From Pseudomonas putida (GTDB lineage: Bacteria; Pseudomonadota; Gammaproteobacteria; Pseudomonadales; Pseudomonadaceae), in contig NZ_CP109603.1 in the NCBI RefSeq assembly GCF_025905425.1, positions 656,001 through 720,000 on the forward strand: a stretch of 64,000 nt of DNA, in the 5' to 3' direction. The notes under the pieces are model-generated. The model made no database searches. It worked only from the letters and a program-made list of their open reading frames with translations, and had not been told where the DNA came from. Position numbers and translations under genes: made by a program. This document shows, in pieces, positions 8,034-16,213 of the stretch (position 1 is its first letter; each line of letters begins with the position of its first letter).

Positions 8034-9506
8034 TCAGCGTCTAACCGGCAGGCTCAACTCGGACGTCGCCCCATCGGCTGTGGTCACCGTCGCAGTAAAG
8101 CTGTTTAACCCACCGATATTCTCCAGCAGGTGGGCAAACCGCGCCTGCCCCTTGGCATCGCTGGCCACCAGCACGTCCCCGAGATACTGCTCCGCCTCGC
8201 TGCCCGCAGCCTGCGCATTGCCGAACAGTTCAATGCGCAACAGGCTCGACGCCGGCCCCTGCACTTCACCGCGAATCACATTCCCCTCAAGTGCAATCAG
8301 CCGAGGCGCCTGCTGGTTGTGGTTGGGCAGCGGTTGGCAAGGCTTGGGCTCGCCCTTGGCATCGCAGATGATCGCCTGGTCCTTCTTCGCCAGCTCCGCC
8401 CCCACCCCGCGCGACCCTACATACAAAGCATGCGCCTGCGCCGGCACGCCAAAGACGATGGCACCGGTGCGCTGATCCGGCACGCAGGAGCCGCCGGCCT
8501 CGCAGCGGCGGATGTCCTGGCTGTTACTCCAAATGCGGTTGGCGCTCAGGCGCGTGGCGGTGATGGTCGGTTCTGGGCGCAAGGCCACGCCAATGCGGTT
8601 GCCGTGGATCAGGTTGCCGTCGAGCATGTTGCCCTCGCCGGTGACGCTGACGCCGATCGAGTTGCCGCTGAAGGTGTTGGCGCCCAGGTAGTTGCGGTTG
8701 CCCCAGTTGATCTGCAGCCCGTCCGAGTAGTTTTCGAAGCGGTTGCGCACCACCGTGTTGTCGTTGCCCAGCAGAATCTCGATGCCTTGGGACGGTTCGG
8801 GGTTGGCCGCGGTGGAGCGGAACAGGTTGTCGGCTACCAGGTTGAAGGCCGCGCCACGCGTCAGCTCCAGGCCGTCGCCGTTGTCGATCAGCTGGTTGCG
8901 CAGCACCTTGTTGTTGATCGTGGTGGTTGCCGTCGGGTTGCCGGCGCCATCGTCGCCGGTGAGCATGATGCCGGCGCCACCCTTGTTGGCGATGACGCGG
9001 TTGTCTTCGATGACGTTGCCGCTGGCGCGGTTGACCAGGATGCCGATGCAGAAGTTGCGCACTTCCAGGCCGCTCAGGTGTACGCCTTGGGTGTCGCGCA
9101 GCACCAGGCCCGGGTGGGTGGTGGTGCGCACGTTAGTGCCGAACTGGCCGGGCAGGGCGCCGGGGCAGGTATGTACACCCTGGTCCTTGATGTAACCCGA
9201 GCCGTCGATGGCGATGTACTGGCCGTCGCGGGCCCATGGCAGGCCGGCGATGCGCACAGGGCCTTTGATTTCAGGCAGCGCATGCGTTGGGCGAATGACA
9301 TAGGGCGCCTGGCCGACCGCAGCGATCTCGATGCGGTAGTGGCCGGGGTTCTGGTTGCTGGTCTCGATCGCCCAGCGCAGGGTGCCGGGCTGGCCATCGT
9401 CGGCATAGCGGTCGACGCGCAGGGCTTCGGTTACGGCCGGCGAGGCGGCGAGGGCAGGCAGGGGGAGCAGTGGCAGCAAGGCCACGAGCACAGGCATCAA
9501 ACGCAT
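8034..9506 (-). CDS. Secreted right-handed parallel beta-helix protein
   Basis: 490 residues with a signal peptide (MRLMPVLVALLPLLPLPALA-A). An N-terminal part with VDRYADDGQPGTLRWAIETS resembles the CSLREA/Chlam_PMP-type entry domain. The core from about residue 130 to 320 carries short repeats with N- and G-rich turns (VIEDNRVIANKGGAGIML, LRNQLIDNGDGLELT, VVRNRFENYSDGLQINWG, LGANTFSGNSIGVSVTG), the mark of a pectate-lyase-like beta helix (NosD/PbH1 repeats). A C-terminal Ig-like segment ends SELSLPVRR. It probably acts in the periplasm or outside the cell, perhaps on polysaccharide. No catalytic residues can be assigned. Confidence 0.82.
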   Translation of the reverse strand: MRLMPVLVALLPLLPLPALAASPAVTEALRVDRYADDGQPGTLRWAIETSNQNPGHYRIEIAAVGQAPYVIRPTHALPEIKGPVRIAGLPWARDGQYIAIDGSGYIKDQGVHTCPGALPGQFGTNVRTTTHPGLVLRDTQGVHLSGLEVRNFCIGILVNRASGNVIEDNRVIANKGGAGIMLTGDDGAGNPTATTTINNKVLRNQLIDNGDGLELTRGAAFNLVADNLFRSTAANPEPSQGIEILLGNDNTVVRNRFENYSDGLQINWGNRNYLGANTFSGNSIGVSVTGEGNMLDGNLIHGNRIGVALRPEPTITATRLSANRIWSNSQDIRRCEAGGSCVPDQRTGAIVFGVPAQAHALYVGSRGVGAELAKKDQAIICDAKGEPKPCQPLPNHNQQAPRLIALEGNVIRGEVQGPASSLLRIELFGNAQAAGSEAEQYLGDVLVASDAKGQARFAHLLENIGGLNSFTATVTTADGATSELSLPVRR

Positions 9507-9738
9507 GGGGGCAGGGTTTCCGATAAGTCGTTGTTTTTATTGCAGGCGGTCGTATGCGGGGGATTCTAGAGCAGGCAGCCCGTGCTGCGCAGACAGTTGC
9601 CAGGGATTTGGTGCGGTATTCGCCCGCAGATTGGCCGCTCGGCTTGATCGAGGCAAATTGATTGAAACTCCTGCGAAAGGCCTTGGGTCCACAGACTGTC
9701 GACACGGTTCACGTGTCTCCATTTGCAGGAGTTTTGCC

Positions 9739-9918
9739 ATGAGCGGTACTAAAGACAAAGCCAAAGGCTTGGCCAACGAAGCAATCGGTAACGTGAAACA
9801 AGGCGTCGGCAAAGTGACCGACAATGAAAAGCTCAAGGCCGAAGGTAAGGCCCAAGAACTCAAGGGCGAAGCTCAGCAGATCAAGGGCAATGTGAAGGAC
9901 GCTGTGAAGAAGCCTTGA
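9739..9918 (+). CDS. CsbD family stress-associated protein
   Basis: 59 residues: MSGTKDKAKGLANEAIGNVK, then repeats of KGEAQQIKGNVKDAVKK type. The small, lysine- and glycine-rich helical pattern is diagnostic of CsbD (DUF1328-linked general stress proteins). The start at ATG 9739 has GCAGGA upstream. A palindrome GACACG-GTTCA-CGTGTC lies at 9701-9717, in the 5' region. Many CsbD genes are induced by osmotic or stationary-phase stress; no stress-sigma promoter could be assigned with confidence here. Confidence 0.9.
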   Translation: MSGTKDKAKGLANEAIGNVKQGVGKVTDNEKLKAEGKAQELKGEAQQIKGNVKDAVKKP

Positions 9919-9933
9919 TGGTGTCAGGTGTTG

Positions 9934-9968
9934 CCCGGTAGGAGCAGCACATAGCTGTTCCTGCCGGG
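9934..9968 (+). terminator. Stem-loop after the csbD-like gene
   Basis: CCCGGTAGGAGCAG pairs with CTGTTCCTGCCGGG over a short loop, with two G-T type mismatches. It lies 16 bp after the CsbD stop. No long T tract follows, so termination efficiency is uncertain. Confidence 0.55.
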
Positions 9969-10076
9969 ATTGCGTTTAACGTAGGCATTTTCTTTTAAAC
10001 CCTCGGGAGCAGCACAGCAACGGCGTGGTCTATTAGACTTGTCTGTTGTATCGATCGAGCGGCGAAAGGAGACGCT

Positions 10077-11030
10077 ATGATTTTTCCCGCCCTGCAGGGC
10101 CTGCCCTTGCACCGCGTGCTGGTGCGCACCGTCCAGGAATTCCTCGACGACGAGATGTCCACCTATGCGTCAGCGCTGGCCTACCAGATGCTGTTTTCGC
10201 TGTTCCCCTTCCTGTTGTTCCTGATTGCCCTGATCGGTTTTCTGCATCTGCCGGATTTCTTTTCCTGGTTGCGCCTGCAGTCGGAACTGGTGCTGCCGCC
10301 CCAGGCTCTGGAGCAGGTGAACCCGGTGATCGACCAGTTGCAACAGTCCAAGGGTGGGCTGTTGTCGGTGGGTATCGTGATTGCCCTATGGACCGCCTCG
10401 GCCGGCGTGCGGCTGATGATGAGTGCCATGAACGCGGCCTATGACGTGCCCGAAGGCCGCCCGGTCTGGAAGCGCATACCGCTGTCCATCTTCTACACCG
10501 TGGGCATCGCCGTCATGCTGCTGGCTGCTGCGGCGCTGATGGTGCTGGGGCCGCAGGTGATGGAATGGATTGCCGCCCAGGTCGGCATGCAGGAGTTCAT
10601 CGTCACGGTGTGGACCATCCTGCGCTGGCCGGCGATCATCATCCTGATGATGGTGGCGGTGGCATTGATCTACTACGTGATGCCCGATGTGAAACAGAAG
10701 TTTCGCTTCATCACCCCAGGCTCTGTATTGGCCGTGGTGGTGTGGATCGTCGCTTCCTTGGGTTTTGCCTACTACGTGAAGACCTTTGCCGATTACAACG
10801 CCATGTATGGCAGCATCGGTGCGATCATCGTGCTGTTGCTGTATTTCTACATTTCCGCTGCGGTGCTGTTGCTCGGCGCCGAAATGAACGCGGTGATTGA
10901 GCACATGTCGGCCGAGGGCAAGAACCCTGGCGAAAAGGATTTCGAGGGCGATAAACCCAAGGAAACCATCACTGTGCTCGGCCATGAACACCCGGTCGAG
11001 CCGCACACCACCGAGCCAAATCCCAGATGA
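10077..11030 (+). CDS. YihY/BrkB family inner-membrane protein
   Basis: 317 residues with six predicted membrane helices. Family segments are plain: [20 protein letters not shown] near residue 25, [20 protein letters not shown] near 100, and [20 protein letters not shown] near 240, followed by a polar C-terminal tail. YihY proteins were once called ribonuclease BN, an assignment later withdrawn, so the function is open. The stop overlaps the start of the peptide deformylase gene in an ATGA arrangement, which suggests translational coupling. Confidence 0.93.
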   Translation: MIFPALQGLPLHRVLVRTVQEFLDDEMSTYASALAYQMLFSLFPFLLFLIALIGFLHLPDFFSWLRLQSELVLPPQALEQVNPVIDQLQQSKGGLLSVGIVIALWTASAGVRLMMSAMNAAYDVPEGRPVWKRIPLSIFYTVGIAVMLLAAAALMVLGPQVMEWIAAQVGMQEFIVTVWTILRWPAIIILMMVAVALIYYVMPDVKQKFRFITPGSVLAVVVWIVASLGFAYYVKTFADYNAMYGSIGAIIVLLLYFYISAAVLLLGAEMNAVIEHMSAEGKNPGEKDFEGDKPKETITVLGHEHPVEPHTTEPNPR

Positions 11031-11563
11031 TCCGTGACATTCTCAAGATGGGCGATGAACGCCTGCTGCGCATCGCCCCGCCCGTGCCCCAGCAGATGAT
11101 CGGCAGCGCCGAGCTGCAGCAGTTGATCGACGACATGTTCGAGACCATGCGCCATGTTGGGGGTGTGGGCCTGGCTGCACCGCAGATCGGTATCGACCTG
11201 CAACTGGTCATCTTCGGCTTCGAGCGCAGCGAGCGTTACCCGGATGCCGAACCGGTGCCGCAGACCGTCCTGCTCAACCCGTTGATCACGCCGATGTCCA
11301 CCGAGGTCGAGGACGGCTGGGAGGGCTGCCTGTCGGTGCCCGGCTTGCGCGGTGTGGTGCCGCGTTACAAGCACATCCGCTATGAGGGCTTCGACCCTCA
11401 AGGCAACCCGATCAATCGCTTTGCTGATGGCTTCCATGCACGGGTGGTGCAGCACGAGTGCGACCACCTGATCGGCCGGCTGTACCCCTCGCGCATCCAG
11501 GACTTCGCCAAGTTCGGTTACACCGACGTGCTGTTCCCCGGGCTGGATGCCAGCGACGACTGA
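11027..11563 (+). CDS. def: Peptide deformylase (second copy type)
   Basis: Peptide deformylase removes the formyl group from the N-terminal methionine of new proteins, using a metal ion. The 178-residue protein has all three motifs: GVGLAAPQ (residues 46-53), EGCLSVP (99-105) and QHECDHLIG (142-150), so the metal ligands Cys and two His and the catalytic Glu are present. The start overlaps the preceding yihY-like gene by 4 nt. The 3' end overlaps the convergent GNAT gene by 46 nt. Pseudomonads usually have a main def next to fmt; this one lies elsewhere and is probably an accessory deformylase. Confidence 0.95.
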   Translation: MIRDILKMGDERLLRIAPPVPQQMIGSAELQQLIDDMFETMRHVGGVGLAAPQIGIDLQLVIFGFERSERYPDAEPVPQTVLLNPLITPMSTEVEDGWEGCLSVPGLRGVVPRYKHIRYEGFDPQGNPINRFADGFHARVVQHECDHLIGRLYPSRIQDFAKFGYTDVLFPGLDASDD

Positions 11564-12018
11564 TCGCGCGCCAGAGCCACCAGCCGCTTGCTGCGTTGGT
11601 AGCGCTGCAAGCGGGCAGCCAGGGGTTCGGGTAGCGTGACGGCCGTATCGAAGCCAAGGCGCTGGTAGAAGGGCACAAGGTCGGGGTGGCAGAACAGCCA
11701 GGTCGGCCCAGTGACCTGCGCCAGTGCGGCGTCGACCAGCCGCCCAGCCACACCCTGGCCGCGCCGTTGCGGGTCGACGAACAGCCCGGTCAGCCAGTAG
11801 CCATCGCCCACCGCGGCCACGCTCAACCCCGCAATGATGCCGCTGGCACGCGCAACCCACAGTTCCCCGTCACTGGCTGAGCGCATGCGTGAACCGTGCT
11901 GGCGGTAGAAGTGATCGAGCAGGCGACGCTCAGGGGCAAGCAGCCTTGAGCAATACAGATAATCAGAAATTACGCATATCCCTTGTTTAAACGGCCAAGA
12001 CGGGCAGGTACATGCCAA
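11518..12018 (-). CDS. GNAT family N-acetyltransferase with an uncertain, probably damaged start
   Basis: A small acetyl-CoA-dependent acyltransferase. The acetyl-CoA loop is visible in [20 protein letters not shown] (R-R-G-Q-G-V-A), followed by FYQRLGFD. The family-like part begins about [20 protein letters not shown]. No ATG, GTG or TTG precedes it until a TTG at 12018, which adds 16 atypical residues. An ATG at 11975-11977 with AAGGG upstream lies one base out of frame and would read through to the domain if a single T were absent. The upstream bases also belong to an open frame on the other strand. The gene therefore seems to have lost its start by a frameshift or recombination. Its 3' end overlaps def by 46 nt. 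Confidence 0.65.
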   Translation of the reverse strand: MACTCPSWPFKQGICVISDYLYCSRLLAPERRLLDHFYRQHGSRMRSASDGELWVARASGIIAGLSVAAVGDGYWLTGLFVDPQRRGQGVAGRLVDAALAQVTGPTWLFCHPDLVPFYQRLGFDTAVTLPEPLAARLQRYQRSKRLVALARDQSSLASSPGNSTSV

Positions 12019-12240
12019 AAGCTCTACCCCAACATGTCCAAGCCATTATGTCGCAGATTGTTGCAAATCCGGCAAGGGTGAATATCCGACTTCGGGGTTC
12101 AACTATTGCCAACCGGGAGTAGACTTTTATTCATCCCACCAGCAGTACGACGAAGCGGGATCGGTACTTCGTGTCATCTTTGCAGTCGATGACAACTTCT
12201 CCGCGCCAGTGACGGCATTAGAAGTCAATCGATCAGCTTG
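11963..12240 (+). pseudogene. Start-less coding remnant (C-terminal fragment of an unknown gene)
   Basis: A 92-codon open frame ends at TGA 12238-12240, with a stop just before it (11960-11962) and no ATG or TTG; the only GTG is near its end. The translation looks like real protein, for example GKGEYPTSGFNYCQPGVDF then QQYDEAGSVLRVIFAVDDNF and a terminal VTALEVNRSA. This suggests the 3' end of a longer gene whose 5' part was lost. It begins where the adjacent GNAT gene loses its start, so one recombination event could explain both. I do not recognise the family. Confidence 0.5.
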
Positions 12241-12262
12241 ATTGCGTTATAGGCAAACCCAC

Positions 12263-12520
12263 ATGAAACCATTACTGATTCTTGCATTGGTCGGTATGTC
12301 CTCGTTCGCCCTCGCCGATGAGGCCAAACCTGTCTCCAACGAGCCTGTGGCCCAGCAGTACGACTACTCCATGAACCTGGATATCAAACGGGTCATCAAC
12401 CTGTCGACCATCCCCAATGTTTGCGAAGTGGTGCCTGCGACCATGACCTATGAAGACCACCAGGGCCAGGTGCACACCATTCAGTACCGCGCCATGGGCG
12501 AGGGTTGCCAGCAGGGTTGA
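12263..12520 (+). CDS. DUF2790 family exported protein
   Basis: 85 residues with a signal peptide (MKPLLILALVGMSSFALA-D) and a short mature part containing YDYSMNLDIKRVINLS, CEVVPATMTYEDHQG and a second cysteine near the C-terminus (GEGCQQ). The two cysteines may pair in the periplasm. The layout matches DUF2790, a family expanded in Pseudomonas whose function is not established. The start is ATG 12263; the ribosome site is weak. Convergent with the MocR gene. Confidence 0.82.
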   Translation: MKPLLILALVGMSSFALADEAKPVSNEPVAQQYDYSMNLDIKRVINLSTIPNVCEVVPATMTYEDHQGQVHTIQYRAMGEGCQQG

Positions 12521-12588
12521 TGAGTCAACGCCAGCCCCCTCTTCGCACCAAGCCGTCGTGAACAGGGGGCTGCCGGCCACTCTCGGGC

Positions 12589-13950
12589 TCATCGGCTGGA
12601 CAGTACCTGCCGCACCACCTCCAACCCTCGTTTCAGTTCAGCTCGGCTTGCCGCCGCTGACAGGCTGATACGTACGGCCTGCACCTCGGTCGCGCCAATG
12701 GCGAAGACACTGGCAGGGACGACTTCCACCCCCAGTTCGCGACACTGCTTTACCACCCCCTCGGCCCCCTGCGATGTGGCCAACCACGCGTGGGGTGAAG
12801 GCTGGCCTGTGTGGTGCAGCCCATCACCCAGCAACTTTCGCGCGAGGCGCCAACGCTCGGCAATTTCCGTACGCTGCCAGGCCAGCCGCAGCGCTGCGGT
12901 GCCGTCCTCGATCCACTGGCAGGCGATATGCAGGTTCAGCGGTGACACCGGCCAGTGGCTGGCCTGGGCGTGCGGGTCGACCTGTGCAAGCACCTGTGGG
13001 CTGGCCACGATCCACCCCAATCGCAAACCTGCAGCCACCGTCTTCGACAGGCTACTGATCAGAACCCCTCGCTCGCCCAGTAGCGGGTAGAGCGGCGGCC
13101 GGTCGCTGAGCGCGCCATACACGTCGTCCTCGATCACCAGCAGCCCCAGGCGTTTGACTACCGCAGCGAGCGCTTCGCGGCGCGCGTCATCCATGCAGGC
13201 GCCGGTAGGGTTGTGCAGGGTAGGCGTGGTCACCAGCACGCGGGCACCACTGGCGCGGGCGACGCGGTCAAGGTCGTCGGGCCGCAGGCCTTGGCTGTCC
13301 AGGGCCACGCCATGCACGGGTAGGCGCAGCTGCCGGCAGGCCGCCTTGATGCCTGGGGCGGTCAGCGCTTCGAGCATGACCGGCTCACCGGCCTGGCAGA
13401 ACGACTGCAGCACCAAGCTCAGTGCCTGCTGAGCGCCGCCACTGAGCAACAGCTGCTCCGCAGACAGGGCCAAACCGCGATTGGCCAACCACTGTGCGCC
13501 GTGAATGCGGCCCAGCAGCAGCTGCTCGGGCCCCAGGTAGTGATCCAGCAGGGCGCTATCGCGGCGTTCCAGCAAGCTGCGCAGGCTGTCGTGCAAATCC
13601 TGATTGTGCGGGTCGGCCACCGGTACGTTGGTCGACAGGTCGATCAGCGGCTGTTGCCCATCGTGGTGCTTGAGGCGAAACAGGGTCGCTTCCTTGCTGC
13701 CTGCCAGCACATAAGTGCCGCGGCCGACTTCGCCTGCCACCAGATGGCGAGCGGCCGCTTCACGGTAGGCCTGCTGGGTGGTGCTGGGGTTCAGGCCGAG
13801 CTTCCAGGCCAAGCGCCGCTGGGGCGGCAGGCGGTCACCGACCTTGAGTTCGCCGCGTTCGATGGCGTTGGCGATGGCATCGACCAAGGCCAGGTAGCGG
13901 GGTTGCTCATCATCCACAAGCGCTGGGATCCACACGAAATTGCTACCCAT
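12589..13950 (-). CDS. MocR-type GntR/aminotransferase regulator
   Basis: 453 residues when started at ATG 13950 (MGSNFVWIPAL); starts at 13971 or 14004 are possible. The N-terminus is a GntR winged helix (AIANAIERGELKVGDRLPPQ, then LGLNPSTTQQAYREA). The rest is a class-I aminotransferase fold with LLLSGGAQQALSLVLQ, NPTG, the PxDDVYG-like IEDDVYGAL and the PLP lysine in SSLSKTVAAGLRLGW. MocR proteins sense amino acids or PLP-linked metabolites and activate neighbouring genes. It is divergent from a PLP-dependent threonine dehydratase, a likely target. Two palindromic sites lie at its 5' end, one over the start codon, suggesting autoregulation. Confidence 0.92.
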   Translation of the reverse strand: MGSNFVWIPALVDDEQPRYLALVDAIANAIERGELKVGDRLPPQRRLAWKLGLNPSTTQQAYREAAARHLVAGEVGRGTYVLAGSKEATLFRLKHHDGQQPLIDLSTNVPVADPHNQDLHDSLRSLLERRDSALLDHYLGPEQLLLGRIHGAQWLANRGLALSAEQLLLSGGAQQALSLVLQSFCQAGEPVMLEALTAPGIKAACRQLRLPVHGVALDSQGLRPDDLDRVARASGARVLVTTPTLHNPTGACMDDARREALAAVVKRLGLLVIEDDVYGALSDRPPLYPLLGERGVLISSLSKTVAAGLRLGWIVASPQVLAQVDPHAQASHWPVSPLNLHIACQWIEDGTAALRLAWQRTEIAERWRLARKLLGDGLHHTGQPSPHAWLATSQGAEGVVKQCRELGVEVVPASVFAIGATEVQAVRISLSAAASRAELKRGLEVVRQVLSSR

Positions 13951-13976
13951 GCAATATAAGGTTGTACCCATACAAT
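13939..13976. promoter_or_regulatory. Tandem palindromic sites between the MocR and threonine dehydratase genes
   Basis: Two similar sites in direct repeat: ATTGCTACCCATGCAAT (13939-13955) and TTGTACCCATACAA (13962-13975). Each is itself an inverted repeat and they are spaced about two helix turns apart. TACAAT at 13971-13976 could be the -10 of the dehydratase gene, with a poor -35 as expected for an activated promoter. MocR regulators typically bind paired direct repeats. Confidence 0.6.
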
Positions 13977-14026
13977 GCCCGGGGCTTAGGATCGGATCAA
14001 CCACCTACCGAAGAGGGATGATCGCC

Positions 14027-14992
14027 ATGTTCGACCTGAAAGCCCTGCGCGAAGCCGCCGATTTCGTTCACCAGCATGTGCCTGCAACACCTCAGCACGC
14101 CTGGCCTTTGCTGGCTGAGCGGCTGGGCTGCCAGGTGTGGGTGAAACATGAAAACCATGCGCCCACCGGGGCATTCAAGGTGCGGGGTGGGCTGGTCTAC
14201 GTGCGCTCGCTGCTGGCGGCTGGCGAGCCGCCCCGTGGCCTGGTCACCGCGACGCGCGGCAATCACGGCCAAAGCATGGCACTGGCCACACGCCAGGCGG
14301 GCATACCCTTGGTGATCGTCGTGCCTGAAGGCAATTCCACCGAGAAGAATGCCGCCATGCGCGCACTGGGTGCCGAACTGGTGGAGCACGGTGTCGATTT
14401 TGACGTGGCCCGCGAGGAGGCCGCCCGGCTGGCTGACGAATTGGGCTATGCGATGGTGCCGTCGTTTCACCCGGAACTGGTGCGCGGGGTAGCCACGTAT
14501 GCCTTGGAGCTGTTCGAGGCGGTGGCTGACCTGGACTGTGTCTACGTGCCTATCGGCATGGGGTCGGGCATTTGCGGGCTGATCCAGGCCCGCAACCTGC
14601 TGGGGCTGAAGACCGAGATCGTGGGGGTTGTGTCCAGCGCCGCCGATGCCTATGCGCAAAGCTTCGAGCGAGGCCGTATCGTCACCACCGCCACTGCCGA
14701 CACCTTCGCCGATGGCATGGCCTGCCGGGTGCCGCACCCGGAGGCGTTCGCCTTGGTGTGCGAGCATGCCGCGCGCATCGTGCGCGTCACCGACGACGAA
14801 GTCGCCGAGGCCATGCGGGTGTACCACGAGGCCACGCACAACACCGCCGAAGGTGCTGGGGCGGCGGCGTTGGCGGCGTTGATGCAGGAGCGCGAGCGGC
14901 AAGTGGGTAAGCGGGTTGCCGTGGTGCTGAGTGGGGCGAACGTGGATCGGGCGCGTTATGCGCAAGTGCTGGCGGGCGATGAAAAATCCTGA
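14027..14992 (+). CDS. PLP-dependent threonine dehydratase family enzyme
   Basis: 321 residues, started at ATG 14027 (MFDLKALREAADFV) with GAAGAGGG upstream. It belongs to the fold-type II serine/threonine dehydratases: HAPTGAFKVRGGLVY holds the PLP lysine, ATRGNHGQSMALA is the phosphate/substrate loop, and IGMGSGICGL is the glycine-rich phosphate-binding loop. The expected reaction is deamination of L-threonine or L-serine to a 2-oxo acid, though relatives act on 3-hydroxyaspartate, so the substrate is not certain. The divergent MocR gene is probably its regulator. Confidence 0.88.
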   Translation: MFDLKALREAADFVHQHVPATPQHAWPLLAERLGCQVWVKHENHAPTGAFKVRGGLVYVRSLLAAGEPPRGLVTATRGNHGQSMALATRQAGIPLVIVVPEGNSTEKNAAMRALGAELVEHGVDFDVAREEAARLADELGYAMVPSFHPELVRGVATYALELFEAVADLDCVYVPIGMGSGICGLIQARNLLGLKTEIVGVVSSAADAYAQSFERGRIVTTATADTFADGMACRVPHPEAFALVCEHAARIVRVTDDEVAEAMRVYHEATHNTAEGAGAAALAALMQERERQVGKRVAVVLSGANVDRARYAQVLAGDEKS

Positions 14993-15008
14993 ATGAATAT
15001 CGAGGAAC

Positions 15009-15035
15009 AAGTGCTATCTTAATTTGATAGCACTT
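15009..15035. promoter_or_regulatory. Perfect 10-bp palindrome upstream of the HicB gene
   Basis: AAGTGCTATC (15009-15018) and GATAGCACTT (15026-15035) form an exact inverted repeat with a 7-nt AT-rich spacer, 15 bp before the HicB start. It fits an autoregulatory operator of an RHH-type antitoxin. TATCTT inside it could be part of a -10 element. Confidence 0.6.
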
Positions 15036-15050
15036 GGCAGGAGTCAGCCT

Positions 15051-15383
15051 ATGAGTTGCATGCGCTACAAGGGCTATGCCGCCCGAATCGAATACGATGA
15101 GCGTGACGACATTTTCGTGGGTCGCGTGCTTGGCATGCGCGACATCATCAGCTTTCACGCAAGCTCCGTTCCTGAGCTGCATGAAGCCTTCCGCGAAGCG
15201 CTCGAGGACTATCTGGCCGACTGTGCGGAGCAGGGCATCACCCCCGAAAAGCCGGCGTCGGGCAAGGTCATGTTGCGTATCCGGCCAGAAGTCCATGCGG
15301 CTGCCAGCATTGCGGCCCGTGCTGCCGGCAAAAGCCTGAACCAATGGGCGGATGAGGTGTTCGAGCAGGCAGCCTTTGCCTGA
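15051..15383 (+). CDS. HicB family antitoxin-like protein, without an adjacent HicA
   Basis: 110 residues, start at ATG 15051 (MSCMRYKGYAARIEYDERDD) with AGGAG upstream. The N-terminal half is the partly degraded RNase H-like HicB fold (IFVGRVLGMRDIISFHA, then ELHEAFREALEDYLADC). The C-terminal half is a ribbon-helix-helix DNA-binding domain (KVMLRIRPEVHAAASIAARA, then LNQWADEVF). HicB normally neutralises the RNase HicA encoded next to it. Here neither side carries a HicA ORF, so it is either an orphan that now acts only as a repressor or the survivor of a decayed pair. Confidence 0.85.
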   Translation: MSCMRYKGYAARIEYDERDDIFVGRVLGMRDIISFHASSVPELHEAFREALEDYLADCAEQGITPEKPASGKVMLRIRPEVHAAASIAARAAGKSLNQWADEVFEQAAFA

Positions 15384-15462
15384 TCGAACACTTCTTCTTC
15401 CCAACCCGTGATCACTCGTGGCAGGCTCTACGGCGCTTAATTGGCCGGTCATCGAGTGCTCA

Positions 15463-16107
15463 ATGCCTTTCTCCAATGGTTTTCTCCTCAGCCTGTCCCT
15501 GTGCCTGGACATCGGCATCGCCAACATCGCCATGATCACCTTGGCCATGCAGCGTGGTTTTCTCAAAGGCTTCTGGCTGGGGCTTGGCACCTGCGTGGGG
15601 GATCTGGTCTATGCCGTTGCCGCACTGGCCGGGATGACCGTGCTGCTGCAATTCGAAAGCGTGCGCTGGACCTTGTGGCTGGGCGGTTCGGCGCTGCTGG
15701 TGTGGTTCGCGGTGAAGATGCTGCTGGCAGCATGGCGTGGCGGGCATATGGACACCCGAGCAGACGTGGTGGTGGAGTCGGGCTGGCGCGAGTTTTTGCG
15801 CGGGATCTTCTTGGCCATGTCTTCACCCACCGCGATTTTGTGGTTCGCGGCGGTCGGTGGCGTGCTGATTTCCCGCTCGGGCGGTGGCAGCTTGCTGGAG
15901 GCTGGGTTGTTCCTCAGCGGCTTTTTCGCGGCGGGGCTGGTCTGGTGCCTGAGCCTGTGTGGCATCGCTAGCCACGGTGGGCGTTTGCTGGGGGATCGAT
16001 TGCTGACCTGGTCGTACCTGCTGTCGGCGGCGATTTTCTGCTATTTCGCGGTGTACGTGATTGTTTCGGGGTATCGCGAGTTCATTCTCTCTAGCCCAGC
16101 CCTTTAA
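15463..16107 (+). CDS. LysE/RhtB family exporter
   Basis: 214 residues with six hydrophobic segments, the usual size for the LysE family. The opening PFSNGFLLSLSLCLDIGIAN, then GFWLGLGTCVGDLVYA near residue 45 and FLAMSSPTAILWFAAVGG near 120 are family segments. These proteins export amino acids or related small molecules by proton exchange. The start at ATG 15463 was preferred to an upstream in-frame start because homology begins there. A T-rich stretch follows its stop before the ECF42 operon. Confidence 0.88.
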   Translation: MPFSNGFLLSLSLCLDIGIANIAMITLAMQRGFLKGFWLGLGTCVGDLVYAVAALAGMTVLLQFESVRWTLWLGGSALLVWFAVKMLLAAWRGGHMDTRADVVVESGWREFLRGIFLAMSSPTAILWFAAVGGVLISRSGGGSLLEAGLFLSGFFAAGLVWCLSLCGIASHGGRLLGDRLLTWSYLLSAAIFCYFAVYVIVSGYREFILSSPAL

Positions 16108-16124
16108 GATTTTTTTCATAGGCC

Positions 16125-16151
16125 TGTCGATTCCCCCGGCTACCGTTCGAC
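16125..16151 (+). promoter_or_regulatory. Putative ECF42-type promoter
   Basis: TGTCGA (16125-16130) is followed by a 17-nt spacer and CGAC (16148-16151). As I recall it, the reported ECF42 promoter pairs TGTCGA at -35 with CGA/TC at -10. The element sits 63 bp before the first gene of an operon whose last gene encodes an ECF42-like sigma factor, so autoregulation is likely. Confidence 0.6.
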
Positions 16152-16213
16152 CAAGCGTTGAAGGCACAGACATCCTTGTGCCGAAACCTGACGAACGATC
16201 GGAGGAACCCCCG

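Noticed and set aside
11027..11563. Truncation of def by the overlapping GNAT gene
   Set aside because: All three deformylase motifs are intact and the overlap covers only the last residues, a normal convergent overlap.
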